Assembly (NCBI GenBank): GCA_040754075.1
Contig: JBFMDH010000024.1
Span: forward strand, 50,340-114,339
Reading direction: 5' to 3'
From: Acidobacteriota bacterium
Lineage (GTDB): Bacteria; Acidobacteriota; Blastocatellia; UBA7656
Length of the DNA: 64,000 nucleotides
Made by a program: the position numbers and the translations under genes. The notes under the pieces were generated by a model. That model did not search any database. It was not told the origin of the DNA and was given only the letters and a program-made list of their open reading frames with translations. Shown here in pieces: positions 1 through 9,005 of the stretch (the first letter of the stretch is position 1; every line of letters begins with the position of its first letter).

Positions 1-142
1 TTATTTCCTAAAATTGGATTTCAAAAATGATGCCACTTCAATTTTCCACAAGCAACTTGGAGATTCATTTCCGCCTCAAATGCCTCTCTTTAGTTTCGGT
101 TTTTTCGATGCTATGATTCAAATTTCAAGAGGGTAAATCATT

Positions 143-1714
143 ATGAGTCGTTTGATGTTCGTTTTCCTTTCAGGAACTGAAAAAGGCAAAACCAGAATTT
201 TTACTCAATCAACCGTTTCCATCGGCACCTCAGACTCCTATGACCTGACGCTGGTTGCCGAAGAAGGTGGTTTATTACCTGAAGGGCTAATTGCAGAAAT
301 CACTAACGAGCCGAACGACATTCTTAAATTGATACCCCGTTATAAAACCGATTTTTTTCCCATTACGATAAACGGGGAACCGGTTTCACCGGAAATGAAT
401 GGCATCGAATTGCAGGATGGCGACACCATTCATTTCGGGCACGGGCTATCGAGCGCCAGTATTTTATTTCAGGTAATGCCTGAAAATTTTTCGACTGCCA
501 GTCTGGTTCATCAGGGACGCAGGGCATTAGACCCGACGCCCTCCCCGCAACCCGTACACCCCTTAACTGCGACCTTATTTGTAAAAGAATTGTCAGCCAG
601 TTTATGGGCTGAGGTGCCACGCAAAATCAAACTCATCGGACTGGGTTCGGTTGGTATACTGACATTAATTTTACTGTTTATCATCTTTTTTAATTTTTTG
701 ATTCTTCATCGCAATACCACACAGATTGAAAGTTTGCGAAAGCAAGCGGAAAAATCGGAAACTACACGCCTACAGGATCAGGAAATCATCAAGGAGCAAC
801 AGGATGAGATAAAACGTTTACGTGATATTACCGAACAATCCAGACAATTTACCCAACGCATTGCCGAACAATTCAGCCAGAGCGTTTGTTTGATTGTCGG
901 CAGTTATACCTTTGTTGAAAAAGGCACCGGCAAGGTTTTGAAATATGAAACCGTAGATAATTCGAGCGGCGCGCCAATTGATAAAAATGGCAATCTGCTG
1001 GCATCCGTAGACGGCGCGGGTGAACCGGTGCGGATTGATTACACCGGAACCGGGTTTGTGATTAAACAGGGAATGATTGCCACCAATCGCCATATCGTAA
1101 AGCCCTGGGCGAGCGATTCGGTGGCGCAACTCATCTTGAGTCAAAGTTCAAATCTGCGCCCCCAACTGGATAAACTCGCGGCATTCTTTCCTTCGATTAA
1201 AAAAGAGTTTGATTTGAAAGAAGCTATCTCTTCGGATAAGTATGATATTTCGCTCTGTTCATTTGAACAGGACGAAACCGCTTTGCCGGAAATTCCCATG
1301 AGTACGGATGATCCGCGTTCAATTATCGGTGAATCAGTGGTCGTGCTCGGTTACCCGACCGGTGTTGATGGGCTTTTACAACGCATAGACGATGAAGGAA
1401 TGCGCCGGGAAATATTGCGTCAACACGGCGCGTCGGCTGAAGATGTGGCGGTCGGACTTGCCAGCCGTGGATTGATTCGCCCGCTAACGACCACCGGAAA
1501 TGTCACTGACGCTTTACCGAACCGGCTGGTTCACAGCGCCCAAACGACTGAAGGGGGTTCCGGCAGTCCGATTTTTGATCGTGAAGGCAGAGTGATTGCC
1601 ATCAATTCAGCAATCTTGACGCCGACTGATGGCGGACAAAGTTTTGGCGGATCAAATTTTGGGGTTCCCATCAAAGCCACCTATGACTTGCTCCTTGCTT
1701 TTCAGAAACAGTAA
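143..1714 (+). CDS. Membrane-anchored FHA-like / trypsin-like serine protease
   Basis: 523 residues. Residues 1-112 resemble a forkhead-associated (FHA) fold: a SIGTSDSYDL strand and a closing LQDGDTIHFG segment, but the phosphothreonine-binding Gly-Arg is Gly-Thr, so phosphopeptide binding is doubtful. A proline-rich linker (130-140) leads to one membrane helix (about 163-188), a short coiled coil (about 192-235), and a chymotrypsin-fold protease whose likely triad is H317 (ATNRHIV), D368 (KYDIS) and S473 (GGSGSP). The order predicts an FHA-like part in the cytoplasm and a protease in the periplasm, as in HtrA-like proteases but without a PDZ domain. The start has a GAGGG motif about 11 nt upstream. 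Architecture is read from the sequence; topology is inferred. Confidence 0.8.
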   Translation: MSRLMFVFLSGTEKGKTRIFTQSTVSIGTSDSYDLTLVAEEGGLLPEGLIAEITNEPNDILKLIPRYKTDFFPITINGEPVSPEMNGIELQDGDTIHFGHGLSSASILFQVMPENFSTASLVHQGRRALDPTPSPQPVHPLTATLFVKELSASLWAEVPRKIKLIGLGSVGILTLILLFIIFFNFLILHRNTTQIESLRKQAEKSETTRLQDQEIIKEQQDEIKRLRDITEQSRQFTQRIAEQFSQSVCLIVGSYTFVEKGTGKVLKYETVDNSSGAPIDKNGNLLASVDGAGEPVRIDYTGTGFVIKQGMIATNRHIVKPWASDSVAQLILSQSSNLRPQLDKLAAFFPSIKKEFDLKEAISSDKYDISLCSFEQDETALPEIPMSTDDPRSIIGESVVVLGYPTGVDGLLQRIDDEGMRREILRQHGASAEDVAVGLASRGLIRPLTTTGNVTDALPNRLVHSAQTTEGGSGSPIFDREGRVIAINSAILTPTDGGQSFGGSNFGVPIKATYDLLLAFQKQ

Positions 1715-1790
1715 GTTCTGTGGAGGGTCAATTCCCGGCAATGCTATCTAACCTCTTTAGCGGATGTGCAAACCCACCGGCGTAACAGTT

Positions 1791-1849
1791 TGGTACTCCA
1801 GATGAACTTTGGGAGAGCATTTTCAATTCAAAGTTCATCTGAAATACCA
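1791..1849. terminator. Bidirectional hairpin between convergent genes
   Basis: A perfect 13-bp stem (1799-1811 with 1829-1841, 17-nt loop) continues through a 3x3 internal loop to a further 5-bp stem (TGGTA 1791-1795 with TACCA 1845-1849). It sits between the stops of two convergent genes, so it probably ends both transcripts. There is no clear U-tract on either side. Confidence 0.55.
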
Positions 1850-1894
1850 CTTCGTAAAAACCCAAATTTTGGCTTTACTTTAGTTTTATAAAAA

Positions 1895-2347
1895 TTAAGA
1901 GTTGTGATTGAGGGTCAGCGAACTCTCATCATTCCAATTGGCAATTTCCACACCGCTGAATTTCAATAATTCATCTTCTTTGGTCGGCGGAGAAACCACA
2001 TCGAAGGTAATGTTATCAAATTTGCTTTGCCCGCGATAAAAAGCCGTTCGATGGCCTCTCCCGTTGGTAAATTCAATGGTCTGAATTCCCCATTTTCCGA
2101 GGGCAGCGTTTTCCGGGATTTCAACCGGTATTTCAAAAAGCGAATATTGATAAATTGCTTCCGGCGGGATGTGGACTTCACCATAGGCAAATTTTGCTTT
2201 ACTGGTGTTAGAAACACTGAATTGAAAGCATTGAACATAAATTTTCTGGATGCCTGCCGGGTCACTTGCACGAATTCTGAGCATCAACTTATTACCCGCG
2301 ACCACCGTAATTTCAGCAGAGTTGCTGGGTTGCAAACTCACAGCCAT
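1895..2347 (-). CDS. Hypothetical protein with Ig-like beta-sandwich
   Basis: 150 residues, not recognised as a named family. Alternating hydrophobic strands and segments such as IPENAALGKWGIQTIEFTNGRGH resemble bacterial Ig-like/macroglobulin-type modules in which a force or context term is followed by a Gly-Asn turn. There is no signal peptide or membrane helix, so it is either cytoplasmic or exported by another route. The start is supported by a GAGGTG motif 4-9 nt upstream of the ATG. It stands alone between a convergent protease gene and an exported TPR gene. The function is unknown. Confidence 0.6.
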   Translation of the reverse strand: MAVSLQPSNSAEITVVAGNKLMLRIRASDPAGIQKIYVQCFQFSVSNTSKAKFAYGEVHIPPEAIYQYSLFEIPVEIPENAALGKWGIQTIEFTNGRGHRTAFYRGQSKFDNITFDVVSPPTKEDELLKFSGVEIANWNDESSLTLNHNS

Positions 2348-2495
2348 GTCTTCACCTCGCTATGTATGATTTCAAATTTTTTGTGAGGAGTATTTTATTG
2401 TGAGGTTGTTTATTAATATTCGCAGGGCAGAGTCTATTGATTTTTCCTCAAACCTGCGTGAGATAATATGGATTGTTTTTTGCGGAGTCAAGTTG

Positions 2496-2541
2496 CCGAA
2501 GTTTGAAGAATAATTTTATAACAATTTTCTTCAAACTTCGG
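2496..2541 (-). terminator. Hairpin terminator of the TPR protein gene
   Basis: A perfect 15-bp stem (2496-2510 with 2527-2541) and a 16-nt AT-rich loop start 5 nt after the stop codon of the minus-strand gene ending at 2547. The stem is strong but the following minus-strand sequence lacks a continuous U-run. Confidence 0.5.
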
Positions 2542-2546
2542 TGTGA

Positions 2547-4361
2547 TTATTGCTTTTGTCCGAAAGGTTTTTGTTTGCCTTCCAACGCTTCTTTATATGC
2601 GCCGTTAGGGATATTGTCGCCAAGGGCAATCGCCTTCTCATATTCTTCGAGCGCATCTTTGCGAAATTCCTGAAAATCGTAAATGCGACCAATCAAAACA
2701 TGACACCATTGAATCAGCCATCTTTCGGTTTCCGGCGAAGCATTAGCAATTGCCTGACGATAAAGTTTAATCGCCATTTCCAATCGGTCATGCTGCGCCT
2801 GAATCATATCGTTTTCATCGGATTTTGCATCCTCTTCGGCTTTGCTCAGCGATTGATTGATAATGCGCGCCATGCCATAAAGTCCACGGGCATTTTTCGG
2901 GTCAGCAGCCAATACCTCTTCCAAAACCGCGCGCGCTTCAACAAACCGTTTCTGGCGAATCAGGTCATCCGATTCAATGACTTTTTTCGCAATTGCAGTC
3001 ATCGCCGGTTCGCCAACCGATGAACTGGTTTCGCTGGCTTTCTTTCTTGCTGCCATCACGCGATTGACCGCTGCCATAAACTCATCGGGGCGTTTCTCTT
3101 CCCTCTCCCATTTCACCGTAGCCAGCATTTGATCGTAAAAATCTTCAATTCCGATGCCGACCTGTTCCAACCCTTTGAGTTGTTCATAGAAATGGAACAC
3201 CAATACCGCGCCACTCAGATATGCCTGAGCAATATCATAGGTCGCTTCATCTTCGGTGTAGGGGTCGGATAAATTTGAACTATTACGCTTCATTCTCGCA
3301 GCCGCAGCCCGCGCCAATGACTCGCGAACGATTTGATAGACGCTTGCCTGAAATTCTTTCGAGGTTGACGGTACACTTTTCACCAGCTTCAACATCTGGT
3401 CTCGGTAAGCAAGCGAGGTCTTGAGTTTGCGTTCAATCATCGGGTCGATAACAAAGCGAATCAAGGCATTGCGAATCGCATCCAGGTTGACAAATTTGGA
3501 TGGACCAAAAGCGACGTTATAATCATCGCCTACACGACGCGATAAATCTTCACGGGCATTTAATAAATCATCTCTCGCAAACGCCGAATTCAATGAAGCC
3601 AGTGGATCAGGAACAATAAACACCTGACGTGTGCGGGTTCTGGCAACCGTAATCTCTTTTTTCACCTTTGCCCCTTGTTGCTCCTGAGTCAACACCAACG
3701 GTTTCATATTAACCACGGTTTCCGGTCGCACTTTGAAATATTCAAGAATCTGGAAAATCAACGACCCGACCGGACGGCGATATTCGGCGGCGTAGGCTTC
3801 CGAAACCGACAGGTATTTTTGCGCCAGTTCTCTGATATTCGAGCGAATATAAAATTCGCGCACCAGGTCGCTAAATGGCATTAAGGTTTTTAAATCTTCC
3901 GGCACATTGACGCCTTCACGTGTATAAATCGTGAACGAAGGCGGCGGGTTCATCATCAAACTGAGCGCCGCATAACGCGCTGCATCTGCGCCTTCATCTA
4001 CCCCCTGACGCCGGTTAGCCTGATAAAAAGCTTTTAATTTCTGCTTTACATCCGCAGGAACACGTCCTTCGAGGTCTTTTCTGAGTTCGGCGCGCGCCGG
4101 CGACAGGGGTTGCCCGCCTGGCTCATAGTCAAAACCCGCCGCATTGATTGCTGCCATCACCACAAACGTCCGAACATCGGATTCTAATCGAACATTGACA
4201 TCTGCCGGGACGATGTAGCTGCCGCCGGTTTGGGTCACTGACTGCGCCGGCTTACTCGCTGTTGTTGGTGGTTTACTTTCAGTTTTAGGTTGCGGTTGTT
4301 GCGCGTTGAAATTGGGTTGTAACAACACTGCGATAATCAACAAGTAAAAAAATCTTCTCAT
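2547..4361 (-). CDS. Exported TPR-containing protein of unknown function
   Basis: 604 residues from the ATG at 4361, which opens a clean signal peptide (MRRFFYLLIIAVLLQPNFNA). The frame runs open further upstream to 4580, but that extension overlaps the 3' end of the aldehyde dehydrogenase gene and has no export signal in front, so the shorter start is preferred. A Pro/Thr/Lys-rich linker follows the signal, then a long mostly alpha-helical region with no recognised domain, and two tetratricopeptide-like units near the C-terminus (around residues 480-600, with YGMARII and ALEEYEKAIALG). It is probably periplasmic and a protein-protein scaffold; no enzyme motif is visible. A strong hairpin follows the stop. 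Confidence 0.75.
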   Translation of the reverse strand: MRRFFYLLIIAVLLQPNFNAQQPQPKTESKPPTTASKPAQSVTQTGGSYIVPADVNVRLESDVRTFVVMAAINAAGFDYEPGGQPLSPARAELRKDLEGRVPADVKQKLKAFYQANRRQGVDEGADAARYAALSLMMNPPPSFTIYTREGVNVPEDLKTLMPFSDLVREFYIRSNIRELAQKYLSVSEAYAAEYRRPVGSLIFQILEYFKVRPETVVNMKPLVLTQEQQGAKVKKEITVARTRTRQVFIVPDPLASLNSAFARDDLLNAREDLSRRVGDDYNVAFGPSKFVNLDAIRNALIRFVIDPMIERKLKTSLAYRDQMLKLVKSVPSTSKEFQASVYQIVRESLARAAAARMKRNSSNLSDPYTEDEATYDIAQAYLSGAVLVFHFYEQLKGLEQVGIGIEDFYDQMLATVKWEREEKRPDEFMAAVNRVMAARKKASETSSSVGEPAMTAIAKKVIESDDLIRQKRFVEARAVLEEVLAADPKNARGLYGMARIINQSLSKAEEDAKSDENDMIQAQHDRLEMAIKLYRQAIANASPETERWLIQWCHVLIGRIYDFQEFRKDALEEYEKAIALGDNIPNGAYKEALEGKQKPFGQKQ

Positions 4362-4450
4362 AACTTCGTAATTTTTCTGATTGAAATTGGGTTCAAAATG
4401 AGAACGAAACCTGAACACAAACTTGTCTCGTTCTCTCATACATAAAATTG

Positions 4451-6004
4451 TTACCACTTTTCGGATACCGATTTCGCCTGCATAAAGAGCAAGAGATAAT
4501 CCCGTCCACCGGCTTTTGAATCCGTACCGGACATATTGAATCCCCCGAACGGATGAACGTCTACCAATGCGCCTGTACATTTGCGATTTAGATAAAGATT
4601 GCCAACATGAAAATCGAGTCGCGCCTGTTCAAGCCTCGCCCGAACATTTGAATAGACTGCGCCAGTCAGTCCGAACTGTGTGTTATTGGCAATATTCAAT
4701 GCCTGATTGAAATCCTTGGCTTTAAAGGTCGCGAGAACCGGGCCAAATATTTCTTCCTGAGAAATGCGCGCCATCGGGTCAACCTCGGAAACCACGGTTG
4801 GTTGAATAAACCACCCCTGTTCCAATCCTGGGACATGCACGCCGCCGGTTCTAAGTTGCCCTTCCCCTTTACCGATGTCGATGTAATTCGTGATAGATTC
4901 ATAGGCGCTTTTACTGGCAACCGGACCCATCCAGTTAGTTTGGTCTTTGGTCGGACCGACTTTGATTTTCGCCGCGCGATCCGCTACCCGACCCACCACT
5001 TCATCATAAACATCTTCGACCACAACTAAACGCGAACAGGCTGAACATTTCTGACCGGAAAATCCAAATGCCGAAGCCACCACGCCATCAACCACGTCAT
5101 TTAGGTTCGCCGTTTCATCAACCACTATCGTATCCTTACCGCCCATTTCAGCGACCACACGCTTTATCCATAATTGCCCTTCGGCGGTTTTTGCCGCGAG
5201 TTCATTGATATGCAAGCCGACATCTTTGGAACCGGTGAAGGCGATGAAACGAGTGCGGGCGTTGCCCACCAGATAATCGCCGATGCGTCCGCCGCTACCG
5301 GGAACAAAATTCACTACTCCGGGCGGCAGCCCTGCCTCTTCTAAAATCTCTACGAATTTTGCAGCAATCACCGGGCTGTCACTCGATGGTTTTAAAATAA
5401 CCGTGTTGCCCGTAACCACAGACGCCATCGTCATTCCCGCCATAATTGCCAATGGAAAATTCCAGGGGGGAATGACGATGCCAACGCCGAGCGGAATATA
5501 ATAGAGTTCATTTTGCTCACCCGCCAACGGGGTTAATTCATGCCCGCGACTATAACGGATGGCTTCGCGGGCATAGAATTCGGCAAAATCAATGGCTTCG
5601 GCAACATCTGCGTCAGCCTCTGCCCACGATTTACCGACTTCGAGAATAATCCATGCTGATAGCTCTGCCTTTCGACGCCGCATAATCGCGGCGGCTTTCA
5701 GTAAAACTCGTGCGCGAACTTCGGCAGACACCCGTTTCCATTCATTGAAGGCTTTAGTGGCTTCATCCATCGCTTGATCGGCAAGCGCAATGTCAGCTTT
5801 GTGACAACTACCGATGATTTCATTGAAGTTCGATGGATTGGGCGAAATCAGCATATCGCCGGTTGTATAGCGGTTGCCGCCGATTATCAGGGAATATTCA
5901 CGCCCGAGTTGGGTTTCAACATGGGCAATGGCTTCACGCATGGCAGCGGCATGGCGTTCATCCGCAAAGTTAGTAAACGGTTCATTGGCAAAGGGAGGTA
6001 GCAT
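4451..6004 (-). CDS. rocA: 1-pyrroline-5-carboxylate dehydrogenase (RocA type)
   Basis: 517 residues, the usual length of stand-alone L-glutamate gamma-semialdehyde dehydrogenases. It oxidises P5C/glutamate semialdehyde to glutamate with NAD, the second step of proline and arginine breakdown, in the cytoplasm. Visible marks are the cofactor loop (PPWNFPLAIM), the general-base Glu in VVAEMGGKD, the nucleophile Cys in FSGQKCSACSR and the EEIFGPVL motif. The N-terminal 50 residues (PFANEP...F) are typical of the RocA/PutA branch. The start has AAAGGAAA about 9 nt upstream. No proline dehydrogenase is in the window, so the first step must be encoded elsewhere. Confidence 0.93.
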   Translation of the reverse strand: MLPPFANEPFTNFADERHAAAMREAIAHVETQLGREYSLIIGGNRYTTGDMLISPNPSNFNEIIGSCHKADIALADQAMDEATKAFNEWKRVSAEVRARVLLKAAAIMRRRKAELSAWIILEVGKSWAEADADVAEAIDFAEFYAREAIRYSRGHELTPLAGEQNELYYIPLGVGIVIPPWNFPLAIMAGMTMASVVTGNTVILKPSSDSPVIAAKFVEILEEAGLPPGVVNFVPGSGGRIGDYLVGNARTRFIAFTGSKDVGLHINELAAKTAEGQLWIKRVVAEMGGKDTIVVDETANLNDVVDGVVASAFGFSGQKCSACSRLVVVEDVYDEVVGRVADRAAKIKVGPTKDQTNWMGPVASKSAYESITNYIDIGKGEGQLRTGGVHVPGLEQGWFIQPTVVSEVDPMARISQEEIFGPVLATFKAKDFNQALNIANNTQFGLTGAVYSNVRARLEQARLDFHVGNLYLNRKCTGALVDVHPFGGFNMSGTDSKAGGRDYLLLFMQAKSVSEKW

Positions 6005-6164
6005 GGATTTTGTTTCCTTTCTGAATGTGCTGAGACTCTGAATGAAAAAGGTATCAATCGCCCTGTTCTGGCGTCAACTACGCCGCAAGATAAAACTCTT
6101 GCTCAACTTTGAGCAATTAATTATCACCTGTTGCATATTCAAATTTATGTGGGAGAATGTCGAA

Positions 6165-6656
6165 ATGATGAAAACCGGTATCGCGCAAAAAACCTTGGTG
6201 ATTTGTTTAACAACATTGCTTTTCAGTCTTTCAACTTTCGCCAGCCCGACACCATTTAGACCTGCGCCAACCAAAGTCGGCGAGTGGTTGAAACAATCGG
6301 GCTTTCAATACAAACAGGCTGCCGACGAAGTCTGGGTGGTTCAAGCTAAAGGCGAAGCGATGCCGAATTTTGAAATGTTGGTCGCCACCAACCAGGGCGT
6401 CGTGGTTATCGGCGTGGTCATGGCAAACAAGAAAAATCTCAAGCTTTCAACTGACTTTCTTTACAAACTTTTGAAATTGAATCACGAACGTGATTTCGCC
6501 AAAATCGGTTTTGATAACGACGATGATTTGTTTGTGCGGGTTGAACGAAAAATTGACACCCTGACCGCAGAAGATTTTATCGCCAATCTGAAAAATATCG
6601 TCGGCGCGGCTGATGGATTATACACGGAAATTAAACCTTACCTGATTTCTCAATAA
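6165..6656 (+). CDS. Secreted YbjN-like small protein
   Basis: 163 residues from the ATG at 6165, chosen because GGGAG lies 9 nt upstream and the protein then begins with a signal peptide (TLVICLTTLLFSLSTFA). An open frame extends back to 6042 but carries no export signal at its own start. The mature part (about 135 residues: VGEWLKQSGFQYK, VLVATNQGVVV-like strands, DLFVRVERKID, FIANLKNIVGAAD) matches the pattern of YbjN / type III chaperone-like folds, alpha/beta sandwiches usually lacking enzymatic activity. It is probably periplasmic. The assignment rests on the fold-level pattern only. Confidence 0.65.
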   Translation: MMKTGIAQKTLVICLTTLLFSLSTFASPTPFRPAPTKVGEWLKQSGFQYKQAADEVWVVQAKGEAMPNFEMLVATNQGVVVIGVVMANKKNLKLSTDFLYKLLKLNHERDFAKIGFDNDDDLFVRVERKIDTLTAEDFIANLKNIVGAADGLYTEIKPYLISQ

Positions 6657-6661
6657 ACAGC

Positions 6662-6689
6662 CGGGCTGATTGATTCTACTTTCAGCCCG
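6662..6689 (+). terminator. Hairpin after the YbjN-like gene
   Basis: An 8-bp perfect stem, CGGGCTGA (6662-6669) with TCAGCCCG (6682-6689), begins 6 nt after the stop codon. There is no U-tract behind it, so termination is only possible, not certain. Confidence 0.4.
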
Positions 6690-6805
6690 TCGATTCAATC
6701 CACTTTATCTCATTTGGAAATTCCCATTGATTGCGTTTCCTACTTTGGTGTGCTTTCATTTCTTCTTTATTCAAAACTGCCAGTTGTTAAAAGGAGAACG
6801 GTTCG

Positions 6806-8080
6806 ATGAATTTGTTTGATGACCTCCAGTCCAGAGGTTTGATTTATGATTTTACTGAAGGCGCTAAAGAAAAAGTCACCAGTGAAAAAGTGACCGCCTA
6901 CATTGGCTTCGACCCGACTGCAGCAAGTCTGCATGTGGGTTCGCTGCTGCCCATTATGTGCCTGGCTCGTTTGCAAAGATATGGACACACACCCATCGCC
7001 ATTGTCGGCGGGGGCACAGGTTTAATCGGCGACCCCAGCGGCAAAGCCAAAGAACGTCTGTTGCTCACTAAAGAATTGGTCGAAGAAAATTTGCAAGGCA
7101 TAAAGAAACAACTGGAATTGTTCCTGGATTTCGAGAGCGCAACCAACCCCGCGCAAATCATCAACAATGCCGACTGGCTGGCTTCGATTTCGATGATTGA
7201 TTTCATGCGCGATGTGGGAAAACATTTCACCGTCAATTCAATGCTCGATAAAGAATCGGTCAAACGTCGCCTCGAAAAAGAAGAGGGCATCTCGTTTACA
7301 GAGTTCAGCTATTCCCTGCTGCAAGCCTATGACTTTCTGGTTCTCAATGAAAAATCCAATTGCACATTGCAAATGGGCGGTAGCGACCAGTGGGGCAACA
7401 TCATTGCCGGAATCGATTTGATTCGCCGCGTCAAACAGACAAAAGCCTATGGCATCGTCTTCCCGTTGGTGACGACATCGACCGGCGTGAAATTCGGCAA
7501 GACCGAAGCCGGTGCCGTGTGGCTGGATGGCAAACTCACCTCGCCATACCGGTTTTATCAATTCTGGCTGAACACTACCGACGCGGATACCATTACCTAT
7601 TTGAAATATTTCACCTGGTTGTCGATTGAAGAAATCAACGAACTCGCAGCCGCAATGCAAGCCGCGCCGGAAAAACGTGAAGCGCAAAAACGTTTGGCTT
7701 CGGAACTCACGCGAACCCTTCACGGTGAAGCCGAACTCGCCAATGCCATCAAAGCCTCTGAAGCCCTGTTTGGCGGTGATATTTCCGATTTACGCGCTGA
7801 AGCGGTTCTGGATATTTTCAACGACGTTCCATCAAGTGAAATTCAACGCAATGATTTCGCGGGTGAAGGAATCGGCATTGTGGATTTATTCGCGCAATCG
7901 AAACTTGTCCCATCAAAAGGCGAAGCGCGAAGATTGGTTGAAAGCGGCGGCGCTTACCTCAATAACCATCGCCTTACCGATGTAAAAAAACGGGTGAGCA
8001 GTTCCGATTTTATTGACAACCAGTTTCTGGTTTTGCGGAAAGGTCAAAAGCAATATCATTTGATAAAAGTCATCGGATAA
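6806..8080 (+). CDS. tyrS: Tyrosine--tRNA ligase
   Basis: 424 residues, the normal length for bacterial TyrRS. It charges tRNA-Tyr with tyrosine in the cytoplasm. The class I signature is present as HVGSL (near residue 41, the HIGH equivalent) and KFGKT (near 232, the KMSKS equivalent). The tyrosine pocket is seen in YSLLQAYDF and MGGSDQWGNI. The C-terminal part (LVPSKGEARRLVESGGAYLNNHR) is an S4 RNA-binding domain. An AAGGAG motif lies 9 nt before the ATG. It appears to be monocistronic. Confidence 0.97.
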   Translation: MNLFDDLQSRGLIYDFTEGAKEKVTSEKVTAYIGFDPTAASLHVGSLLPIMCLARLQRYGHTPIAIVGGGTGLIGDPSGKAKERLLLTKELVEENLQGIKKQLELFLDFESATNPAQIINNADWLASISMIDFMRDVGKHFTVNSMLDKESVKRRLEKEEGISFTEFSYSLLQAYDFLVLNEKSNCTLQMGGSDQWGNIIAGIDLIRRVKQTKAYGIVFPLVTTSTGVKFGKTEAGAVWLDGKLTSPYRFYQFWLNTTDADTITYLKYFTWLSIEEINELAAAMQAAPEKREAQKRLASELTRTLHGEAELANAIKASEALFGGDISDLRAEAVLDIFNDVPSSEIQRNDFAGEGIGIVDLFAQSKLVPSKGEARRLVESGGAYLNNHRLTDVKKRVSSSDFIDNQFLVLRKGQKQYHLIKVIG

Positions 8081-8175
8081 AGGTAACAAAAACCAACATC
8101 TCTCTTTTTGAATCCATTCGTTTGTTTGGTTTCGTAGGATGATTAAATTTTATCTCAACGGTAAAGGAGCATCCG

Positions 8176-8931
8176 ATGAACGAAACGAAGATGAATTATC
8201 GCGGCGGCGATATTTTGCTCACCAAAAATAAACCGCGCGGTTTACCCTTTTTAAAACCGCTCTATGCGCCGCCACCCTATCAATACACCGGCGATATTGT
8301 GTTTATGATTGCTTATGAAGCCGAAGAAGCAAGTATCAGAGAGGTCTTGCCGCGTGAACTCGAACCGTTGCCGGGAAATGTCGTGGTGATGTGTTTCTTT
8401 ATCTGTCCAGAGGTCACAGGAATGGGCGCTCACAATTTTACGATGCCCTGCATTCCAGTGCGATATGGCGATTACCTCGGACAATTTGTTCCTTACCTGT
8501 ATACCAGCACCGACGCCAGCCTCGCCTGTTATCGCGAAGGGCAAGGCTGGCCTGCGGTATTGGGCGAAACAGAAATTACCGAATCGAATGGCAGCATTGA
8601 AGCCAGATTAACGCGAAATGGTAAAGAAATCATTCGCGCCACCGGAAGCGTGGACGGCGACACCATTGCCTCGCTCGATTTTCTGCCGATAATTCTATAC
8701 AAAGAAATTCCCACGATTGATGGCAAAGGTTGTGACGCAGCTTATTTTCTTACCTCAACCTCTCTGTTGACCAACCTGGATTTCAAAGCCGGTAGTGGAG
8801 AGTTTCGCTTCATTGATGCGGGTGATGACCCGATTGCGCGACTCCAACCAATTAATTTTCAAGCCGCGCTTTATGGAACGCTCGATGATTTTTATCCCGA
8901 AACCATAAGGATTTTGGAAGAATTAAAATAA
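8176..8931 (+). CDS. Acetoacetate decarboxylase-family protein lacking the catalytic lysines
   Basis: 251 residues covering the whole acetoacetate decarboxylase fold (beta-barrel starting at the YAPPPYQY segment, MIAYEAEEASIREVLPRELEP, and the GDYLGQF loop). In the active decarboxylase two adjacent lysines follow a GFP/GWP turn and form the Schiff base. Here the turn is GWPAVLGE, so both positions (residues 127-128) are Ala and Val. The protein is therefore unlikely to decarboxylate acetoacetate by the classical mechanism; it may have a different reaction or only bind a ligand. An AAAGGAGC motif precedes the ATG. It is followed by a strong hairpin. Confidence 0.8.
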   Translation: MNETKMNYRGGDILLTKNKPRGLPFLKPLYAPPPYQYTGDIVFMIAYEAEEASIREVLPRELEPLPGNVVVMCFFICPEVTGMGAHNFTMPCIPVRYGDYLGQFVPYLYTSTDASLACYREGQGWPAVLGETEITESNGSIEARLTRNGKEIIRATGSVDGDTIASLDFLPIILYKEIPTIDGKGCDAAYFLTSTSLLTNLDFKAGSGEFRFIDAGDDPIARLQPINFQAALYGTLDDFYPETIRILEELK

Positions 8932-8959
8932 GCGCGAGAGCTTTAATCCCTCGCGCTTA
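8929..8959. terminator. Hairpin between convergent genes
   Basis: A 10-bp perfect stem, TAAGCGCGAG (8929-8938) with CTCGCGCTTA (8950-8959), overlaps the stop of the decarboxylase-like gene. A second small stem, GCGGTC/GACCGC around 8975-8990, lies next to the end of the convergent amidohydrolase gene. Together they look like a shared terminator region. Confidence 0.55.
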
Positions 8960-9005
8960 TTGATCGACCTAAGCGCGGTCAAAGACCGCTTGCTCAACTC
9001 TTTAT

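Noticed and set aside
4362..4580. N-terminal extension of the exported TPR protein
   Set aside because: It overlaps the aldehyde dehydrogenase gene on the same strand and would bury the signal peptide.
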